DNA of 64,000 bases from Ricordea florida (taxonomy: Eukaryota > Cnidaria > Anthozoa > Corallimorpharia > Ricordeidae), in NCBI GenBank assembly GCA_949710005.1, contig OX453280.1, positions 12,400,105 through 12,464,104 of the forward strand, given 5' to 3'. Both the position numbers and the translations under genes were made by a program. This document shows, in pieces, positions 57,101 to 64,000 of the stretch. Within the stretch, counting starts at the first letter, position 1, and the number at the start of each line of letters is the position of its first letter. The notes under the pieces are model-generated. The model had not been told where the DNA came from. It saw only the letters and a program-made list of their open reading frames with translations, and did not search any database.

Positions 57101-60100
57101 CAAGGAGTAAAAAGAAAGGTAGTCACTTCAACCCTTTCACTCCAATGATCTGAGCAGCAATTCTCTTTAGTGACTGTCGTTATTTTCTTTATGTGATACC
57201 TAAGTTTGGAGAATTTGGTATTTTACCAATTCAATACTCTCACAATGATCATTTTCTCAATTCTCCCCATGTATCTGCCTGTTACTGTATATTAGAATTC
57301 TAAACAGTTACACATTGGTCACTTCTGGGAGTCGAGGGTTCATTTTTATGTTGCATCAGTATTTCAATCTACAGCTCTCATAAATACTTTATGAAGACGA
57401 AGGTATTGCTCCACTTGTTTAAGCAACATGGATGCATATAAAGGATATTTGCCAAGCACTACTCTATTTGGAAATACCACCATGCGATTCTAGGTCCACA
57501 ACATGACAGTCAAAACTCTAAATAATTTCTAAAATTACCCTGCATTAGGCAAGTGCATGGCTTTCTTCACTGCATATGGCTAGAAAAGCACTAAATGGTA
57601 AAAATTTGGCAGATTTGGCGCAATTTTGAAAAGAGCCATTTAGAAACAGATTTCGCAGATACGCAAATCAGCATTAGTGAGAGTTCGTGGAAGCATGGCA
57701 GATTTGACAGAAATGGAAGATTTGGCCATTCTGCCATTTTTGTCGTTGGGTACATTTCTGGTGATAAGTGTCGAGGTTCAGAGATCAGCCTTACCTTGAG
57801 GTCATACTTCTCCTGCAAAATGACACAAATTTATGATCAGTTCACATTTATTAGGCAAAGCAGTTTTCAATTATAGCTGTTCTCATATTTCTATGAGTAT
57901 CATTGGTCACAAGTATTTCACTACAAATTTAACTTGAAAAAAGAGGAATCAAGTTATATAAATATATATATCCAGTAAGACTACTAACAGGGGCAGAAGA
58001 TGCACTTACGCTATACCATATACAAAGCATATATCGCTTTGAAAATTATCGCCTTACTGTTCTTGTGAAGGGGGGGATGTGAATTAACCATGAGAGAGGT
58101 TAAAAAGCACAGCTGAAGGGTCTTTGCATTTAAACTAAGTTTCAATTCTATGCTGCACAACACCATTTAACCATTTAATTAATAATGCCACAGCACACTG
58201 GGAGGGAGGCAACTGTAAGAAAAATAATGACGGGGGTGCTCATCAGAAATTTTCTTAATAAAACACCCAAGATGTTGGAAGACGAAGGTACCAAGATCAT
58301 GTTTGATGGGCTGCAAGCGGCCAACCTACCTCCTTGTGTTTCTCACAATCACCAAGTAGATTATTGTTCCTTTCCCTCAATAAGTGTAAGTCCACATCAT
58401 GCTTCATTCTCAACTGATCCAGTTCCATTTTGAGTTTCTGCTTTTTTTCTTGACATGCCTCTAGTTCTTAAACAATTCCAGAATATATTATATCAGCATT
58501 ACAGGACATGCATGGCCATTACAAATTTATATAATCTGCTCTGTTTTCTCATAAAAGGAGAATAAATAGTGAATAGTGGCAGAATATTTACCAAGCTGCA
58601 ACAGCAAGGTAAATATTTCTAAAGCCACTATTCAGAGAGATTGAAGAGAATTTAATTGTTTTAGTATATATAGTAATGAAGCAACCTCAGTCACACAGCT
58701 CAGACACAGCTGTAAAGTGAGAATTGACGCCAGCAACTTTTTTAACCAAAATTCACTTGCCAAAGGATGTCTACGAAGCTGCAACAATTATATTCACTGC
58801 CTAAGAAGCTAACTGGTGTTGAATATTCCAAGATAATGCATTAACCAATCAGATAACTCAAAATGGCGGGGTTACTGAGTTGGTAATTACCTCATATCAA
58901 TTGTTTCTTCGTAAGCCGCATAACACCTACTGCGTAGTACACTGACATGTGCATAGTTCTTAAAAAGTGTCAGAACAGATATCAGAACTACAGTAAATAC
59001 ACCAAGTACTGCAAGTTAATATGCTCTTTTTGTTGTCCAATGTCACTTTTTAATAGTATGTAAGCCAGCTAGCACCTTCAGTGCAACATAGAAGAGAACC
59101 CCAATTTTACCCTAAATTTTGTTTGAAACACCATAAAGAAATCGCTGTTAGTAAAATCAGTCATAATGAGAATAATTGTGGATAGTTTCTGGATGAAATT
59201 TTTGCACTTAAAAGTAAGCAATGACATCATCGTTTTGTTTTCATGTCAACACCATTTACCACTACCTTAACTTGTCCTCAAAACATCATAGTTTTATAAA
59301 ACAGAACATGGTTTGTCGTCTGTTATGAAAAATATTGCTTAAGAAAGAGTACATACTAGATCCTCTTTGCCTGTATTTCAACAAAAAATATACAATGAGA
59401 GAAGATTATATAATAAGCAACAAAGGATGACTGGAAGCAAGGTTCATCTCTAGTGAATTATAATTTATTCACACAACTGGCATCAAAAACAAAGAACACA
59501 AAGCAACAAACCCTTACTAACAAAGAAAATGAGTAAATTATATTACACTGGGCATGACCTGGAAGTATTAAACGGAATGCCGTTGGCAGTCAAAGGTTCA
59601 TTACGGTGCAAGGCTGTAAAATCTCATTTAGCCATCTCACATTTACCTTTCTCACATACATCCAGCCTGTTATATACATTAAGAAGTTCTGCAGAGTTTA
59701 AGACCTGAAGAATTTAAGACACATTGAATAAGTGCTTTAGGTTAATTTTCTCCAGCATCAATGTTAAAAAATGAAACCATCATTTTTGTGTAGTTCTAAA
59801 AGTGTGTGTACAGGGCTTTCAATAAGACCTTTAATAGCAGGAGAATTGTGTAAAGTAACCAGAGAATATTCTGAAAGCACTCCACATCTAAATTTAAAAC
59901 TAATTCAGGCCATCTAAATTTGGCCGGAGAATTCTTTGTAGTAGCTAGAGAATTCTTTGTAATAGTCAGAGAATTCTTCATACTAGCTGGAGAATCCTCC
60001 GGTCTCCAATACCTAATGAACACCCTGTGTGTAATGTCCTCTAGCTACCACAGTTCAGAGCTCAAGACAGCATGTTAGTTAATAGTCATGATTCATGATA

Positions 60101-61037
60101 TATGTAAACATCTCAGTGCAAGGTTTTAGGAAACAGATATGTAAATTTGAGCTCAGTATAAATTCATTACATTATTATTTTACAATGTAAGAAGCAACTA
60201 GTGAAAAGAGAGATTCAGCCCTTAAATACACCAGCAAAAACATAAATACAATCACCTTTGGAAGAAATTCCTTAACTTGCATGATCTCAGTAACCAGCTT
60301 GTCAATCTCTGCTTTAGACACTTTGACAAGAGGCACACATTGTTGCATTTCCAACTGGAAAACAGATGGCAATACTGATTATGAAAAGACATGCAAGTAA
60401 ATTTCAAAAAAGTCTGATTTGCTGTATAAAAACAAACTTTAGTTTTCTTAGTCCTGTTTCAACCATTTTGCCTTACATAACTAAAGTCAACTTAATGCAA
60501 ATGAAATGTGGTGTTTACTGTATTTCAGAAAGTGACTCTTTCTCTTTCTTCACAATACAACCAATTCTGCCAATTTTCTTTCCAAACGTAACCATTGCAA
60601 TGCAACAGAGTGAAAACTGTTAAAAACGTTGTATCTTCTAAAAGTTCATTCTCTACAACCAGTACTGTTTGTCTCGTGAATTTATGCACACCAGGTATCT
60701 TATAGGTTCACTTCCTAACACTATAAGAGGCAAATTCTAATTCTACTAATTAAAAAAAAAATAACAAATTTCCATATGCGGGACATCATCGCTCCTTAGC
60801 TTAATACATTATGTTTTACCGACATTACCGACACAAGTTTGCAATAACATGTAACAAAATAAGATAGCAAAATTAAAGTTAGTCTCGTTACACATACATT
60901 TTGCTATTTTCATATCAAGCACGAATTCTTTTATAAGGGTGGAATTAATACACTTCGATAGTCCATAAATAAAAACAAAACTAAAAGGAACATACCAAGT
61001 TTCTTTCTTCGCCAAACGTTCCAACAGTTGCCGCCAT
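51197..61037 (-). CDS. HSF2BP: HSF2BP (MEILB2) homologue, ten coding exons
   Basis: HSF2BP binds BRCA2 and helps load recombinases at meiotic breaks. Exons on the minus strand: 61,037-60,996 (ATG, MAATVGTFGEERNL), 60,354-60,256 (VKVSKAEIDKLVTEIMQVKE), 59,704-59,647 (VLNSAELLNVYNRLDVCEK), 58,460-58,330 (coiled coil), 57,812-57,795 (EKYDLK, 18 bp), 56,911-56,780 (SEYCSSMGAAVCTLLWSVS), 55,479-55,193 (FVLALIGTVTNMAAAAEGRD, KIRNLILMALYNIS), 54,340-54,196 (INLSGLQHIMKKQG), 52,415-52,368 (ISFPALQNLARTSKGE), 51,256-51,197 (LRDILFEVLSDLQSWTERD, stop). Phases agree at every junction and the total is 1,020 bp, 339 residues, close to the length I know for the human protein (about 334). The donor of exon 8 (ATG|GTCTCC) is weak; without it the frame stops at 54,184. 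The N-terminal half is coiled coil, the C-terminal half armadillo-like helices. Confidence 0.88.
51830..52225. repeat. Repeats of GGCAGATTTGGCAGAAATG type in the HSF2BP last intron
   Basis: Several short blocks (GGCAGATTTGGCAGAAATGA, GATCAGTAAAATCAGCTTTA, GGTCCATGGAAGTATGGCAG) recur here and in diverged form at 57,595-57,735, so this is a dispersed repeat of unknown class. Confidence 0.55.
53262..53720. mobile_element. Foldback element in HSF2BP intron
   Basis: Reverse-orientation relative of 10,464-11,105. Palindrome at 53,280-53,435 with arms AGCCTAAACCGTGTATTACA and complement, then the decayed coding-like stretch (TTCATCATGAATTTCTTCAA) and TTTTTTGACCAATCAATGCG. Confidence 0.65.
53815..53999. 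mobile_element. 185-bp MITE with TA duplication in HSF2BP intron
   Basis: Ends GAGGGAT...ATCCCTC flanked by TA. Long imperfect arms share ACCCCATACTTCATTATGCA and its complement. The same end style as the MITE at 3,146 suggests a Tc1/mariner-type source. Confidence 0.7.
54850..54916. repeat. Inverted repeat (hairpin) in HSF2BP intron
   Basis: GGGAAAAACTGTGCCCGAGG... pairs with CAAGGGCACAGTTTTTTTCC over about 25 bp. Small MITE or foldback remnant. Confidence 0.6.
55504..56730. other. HSF2BP intron, no coding sequence seen
   Basis: Intron between exons 6 and 7. Bases 55,960-56,460 look like a dispersed element (pyrimidine-rich run, then CCGGCATCCACCGGAGCTCC) but no ends or duplication were found. 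Confidence 0.4.
57595..57735. repeat. Diverged copy of the GGCAGATTTGG repeat
   Basis: TTTGGCAGATTTGGCGCAAT, GTTCGTGGAAGCATGGCAGA and TTTGACAGAAATGGAAGATT echo 51,830-52,225. It lies just before the 18-bp HSF2BP exon. Confidence 0.5.
58565..58640. repeat. Short foldback in HSF2BP intron
   Basis: GAATAGTGGCAGAATATTTACC pairs with GGTAAATATTTCTAAAGCCA and CTATTC. Similar in style to the palindromes ending the direct repeats at 28,230 and 30,042. Confidence 0.55.
59441..59559. mobile_element. Diverged copy of the 132-bp MITE in HSF2BP intron 3
   Basis: Matches the complement of 44,392-44,523 along its length (TAATTTATTCACACAACTG, ACAAAGAACACAAAGCA, TAAATTATATTACACTGG). Flanks TGGAAGCA and TGGAAGTA may be a worn 8-bp duplication. 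Confidence 0.7.
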
Positions 61038-61539
61038 ATTTGTCGATCGGGGAATTCCCCATCCCTACCCGCGAAAGGGTCAAACAAATGCTCTTACCAC
61101 AATACATTGCAAACTTTGCAAGTTCGAAGGGGGCGAAGGCTAGCTTTACAAAATATATCTTAAATCGACTCTTAAATCCCTCATTTTGGTTCCTATAAAA
61201 TTTTTATTAATAGGAAGCAGTCATTTGAAAATAATAACAAATAATTAATAAGGGATTGTCGAGCGAGAGGTCTCCGGTTTTGCACCTCATGTCCGGTCTC
61301 ATCACGCAAAGCTCTCTCCTCCGCGTGTCGAGCAACACAACGGCGGCGAAAGGAGATAAGAGGGTGTTGGGTAAAACTGTAAGAATAATTCAGCGTCTGC
61401 CTTATGAGCATAAAATGAAGAAGGACTGTTAGAATTTTTTCAATAGGTACAATATCATCATAACAAGACAAAGGTTGCAGTACCAACCAAAACACCTAAT
61501 CATTCAATTCCGCTTACAGCTAAAGGATATTGTCAATTT

Positions 61540-61860
61540 TTTCTGATGGGTTTTCCTTAAAATTGATTTTAAAAAGAATTATAAATGCATTATTGACCAA
61601 CCGTGAGGTTAAAATGACTGCATTTTGGCCAACTACTACGTCTCGGCCAATAAGAACGCATAAATGAACGAGACCAATATCCAGCCATCTTAAACCGAAC
61701 AAGCTTGGTCAATAAAGGATTATTACATGGCCATTTTACTTTGTTTTGTTTTTCGTGGCAACGGAACGAGGCAACGAGCAGGCAAGCAAGGCCTCTGGCC
61801 TGCACGCTTCAGTAGCCAATCAGAACTCTGGATTAGCTTCATCTTTGAAAATAGTAAAAA
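61540..61860. repeat. Uninterrupted copy of the dispersed host repeat
   Basis: Shares ATATCCAGCCATCTTAAACC, AAGCTTGGTCAATAAAGGAT and TTACATGGCCATTTTACTTT with 43,421-43,631 plus 46,765-46,915. Confidence 0.65.
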
Positions 61861-62029
61861 TTACAAAATTTAAGTCCTGCCAAAATAAGTAATAATAATG
61901 TAATTGAAAGCGTTCAGACCGAATTTTAAAACGGTACTTCTTCAAATTTGTCGTATACAATGAAAAAATGGTAAACGTGCAAAATCCACCTACTATTCTT
62001 CCGTCATCACAGCCAATACATCCAATTAG

Positions 62030-63890
62030 AACATACGTTTCAACACGGTTTACAAGCTATTACACCGGAGACCTGAGAAACGTTACCCCACAGCGTCTTC
62101 AACTGTGGAGCTGGCTAACAACTTTGCCAAAATCTTCCATGATAAGATTGTATCTATCAAAGACGCTTTATCTTGTGGGCCATCTATCCGATCATCTAGT
62201 CTATCTAGCAGAAGAACAGTCATCATGCGAACTCAAAGTCTTCAAAAGAGTGTCTGTATAGGTAGTTTAGCATCTCATTGATGACAGGCTTAATTCTTGT
62301 GATCTTGACTCAGTACCGGCGCCTATTTGAAAGGCTGTAAGTCGATTCTCCTACCGACGCTTACTAGCATCGTCAGTCTGTCACTCCAGTCTGCGTGCGT
62401 GCCTGCGCAGCTGAAAGAAGCTATGGATAGACCTAACCTCAGAAGGAGTCACTTGATTTCCAGGAGTACTCCAATTTCCGGCCCATTTTTAATTTGAAAT
62501 TTGTGAGATAGATCATCGAGAAGGCCGTTGCAGCTCAAGTGAAGAAATGTATAGCTGACAACAGGCTAGATGAATCACCCCAGTAAGCATACAAACACCT
62601 AAAAAGTGCTGAGACAGCTTTACTGAAAGTACTGAACGATACCCTTTGTGCAATTGTTGATGACAAGTGTGTTGAGCTGCTTCTGTTGGACATGTCCAAC
62701 ATGCATTTGACACCGTTGATCACAGATTTCTCTTGGATAGACTGTACAATCGCTTTGGTTTTAGAGGACAGGTCTAGGAATGGTTTGAATCCTACCAACA
62801 TAACAGAAAGCATTTTGTTCTGATGTACAATCTGATGTCAGTGATCTTCAATTTGGTGTTCTACAGAGACCGGTCCTCAGGCGATATTGTAAGACACCAT
62901 AGACTAGAGTTTCACCTGTACGCCGACGACACCCAACTTTGCTTTCGGGCCCATTAAAGCCGAGCACCAGTCACCTATAGCGCGTATAGAAGCATGTATG
63001 AGTCATGTCGATTCATGGTTGGTCCGAAATAAATTGAGGCTATAAACAGGGGAAAAACCGAGCTACTTATTCTAAATGCCAGCCATCGCCCACGCCCGCC
63101 TATTGAGCCCATCCATGAATCCAGTGAACGATATTGCCTGTGAGTTCCGCTAGAAACATCAGAGTGATCTTCGATCATGAAATGACTCCGGCCGAACACG
63201 TCACTGCCATATGAAAAACTTGTTTTCTTCATCTTACGAATATAGCTAAAGTAAGAGACAGTCTCTCACAAAAAGAGCTCAATTTTTTCATCTTTTTTTG
63301 GTAGTAACAGGGTTTAATCCCTTCTACCACTGTCGCCTTAGTGCGCATATGTGTGGCTTCAACTTACCCTTATTACATTTTGACGTTCTCACAAAAAAAA
63401 CACTGAAATCTTAGTTCATGCTTTTTTCCCTCTTTTTTAGATAGCTGTAATTCATTGCTCTATGGCCTTCCTCAATCTCTGATTGATCGCCTACAAGCTG
63501 TCCAAAACTGTGTTGCACGCCTTGTAACTCGTTCCAGAAAACATGATCCGGCACATCACGCCAATACTCAAACAGTTACACTGGCTTCTCGTGTACAGCC
63601 GTGTCAAATGCAAGATACTTCTGTAAACAATTAAAACAGGTTAGCACCTTCCTATATAACAGAAATGTTGCCAACTTAAAACCATCAAGAAGCTTAAGAT
63701 CTTCTTCTAAGAGGCTCCTGACAGTACCACTAACAAAACTGAAGAAATATGGCTGCAGATCGTTCTCTTTTGACACACGTACAATTTTGAACTCACTGCT
63801 GGAACCCACATGTAATCATGATGACTTCCCAAAATTTAAAACTTCTATAAAGACTTTCTTATTCAAAGAACATTTTTATTAAAGTTCTGT
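62030..63890 (+). pseudogene. Decayed CR1/L2-like non-LTR reverse transcriptase
   Basis: Pieces in shifting plus-strand frames follow the order of a CR1/L2-type RT: IIEKAVAAQVKKCIADNRLD, ETALLKVLNDTLC, VELLLLDMSN, DTVDHRFLLDRLYNRFGF, then CNSLLYGLPQSLIDRLQAVQ, VARLVTRSRKHDPA, and the C-terminal block SLRSSSKRLLTVPLTKLKKY with FKTSIKTFLFKEHFY just before a stop at 63,882. The catalytic YADD box reads only as LYADDTQL-like remains near 62,922. Many stops and an insert near 63,290-63,420 make it dead. The 3' tail runs AT-rich to the window end. Confidence 0.82.
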
Positions 63891-64000
63891 TAGAATAATT
63901 TACATAATATAAATATTTCTATAAGTATTTTAATTAATTGTAATTTCTAATCTTTATTTTAAATTTTCATTTTAAATTTTAGATAAAACATTTTTAGCTT

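Noticed and set aside
59365-59378. 14-bp candidate microexon in HSF2BP (GCAAAGAGGATCTA with AG and GT borders)
   Set aside because: Joining exon 3 directly to 58,460 keeps the frame and matches the family better, so it is not needed.

Overview
The window is animal nuclear DNA: AT-rich, with introns, no operons, a spliced metazoan meiosis gene and layer upon layer of eukaryotic transposons (Helitrons, Penelope-like elements, a Ty3/Gypsy element, CR1/L2-like non-LTR elements, a Crypton-type recombinase fragment and many MITEs). The mix of elements suggests a cnidarian, probably an anthozoan such as a stony coral; this is inference from repeat content, not proof.

Bases 1-46,900 are mostly a stack of nested insertions dominated by one Helitron family, here called Hel-A. 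An autonomous Hel-A (13,158-26,524, minus strand) encodes a Rep-helicase of about 1,914 codons. That gene is split by a complete, very young Ty3/Gypsy element (identical 152-bp LTRs, 5-bp target duplication). The LTR element lies between the HUH histidines and the catalytic tyrosines of the Rep domain. Eight short Hel-A copies of about 3 kb share the same two ends and keep a decayed piece of the Rep-helicase N-terminus. Some copies sit inside other copies, so the sequence supplies empty target sites and shows insertion between A and T. A second Helitron family (Hel-B, 7,161-9,180) is nested in one short copy. Penelope-like 3' ends with a GIY-YIG domain carry three well-formed hammerhead ribozyme motifs.

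Bases 26,750-33,100 hold a Crypton/DUF3504-type recombinase pseudogene between direct repeats, several MITEs with clear target duplications, and a candidate signal-peptide exon. Bases 47,085-48,720 hold an endonuclease-only remnant of a non-LTR element. Bases 51,197-61,037 (minus) hold the one convincing host gene, an HSF2BP (MEILB2) homologue in ten coding exons, about 339 residues, with MITEs and foldback elements in its introns. The right edge (about 62,030-63,890) is a decayed CR1/L2-like reverse transcriptase.

The parts fit a simple model. The autonomous Hel-A could have mobilised the short copies that share its ends. The (TA)n tract just inside the Hel-A 5' end has repeatedly received other elements. 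The autonomous copy is now disabled by a recent LTR insertion, while the host gene persists beside the nest.
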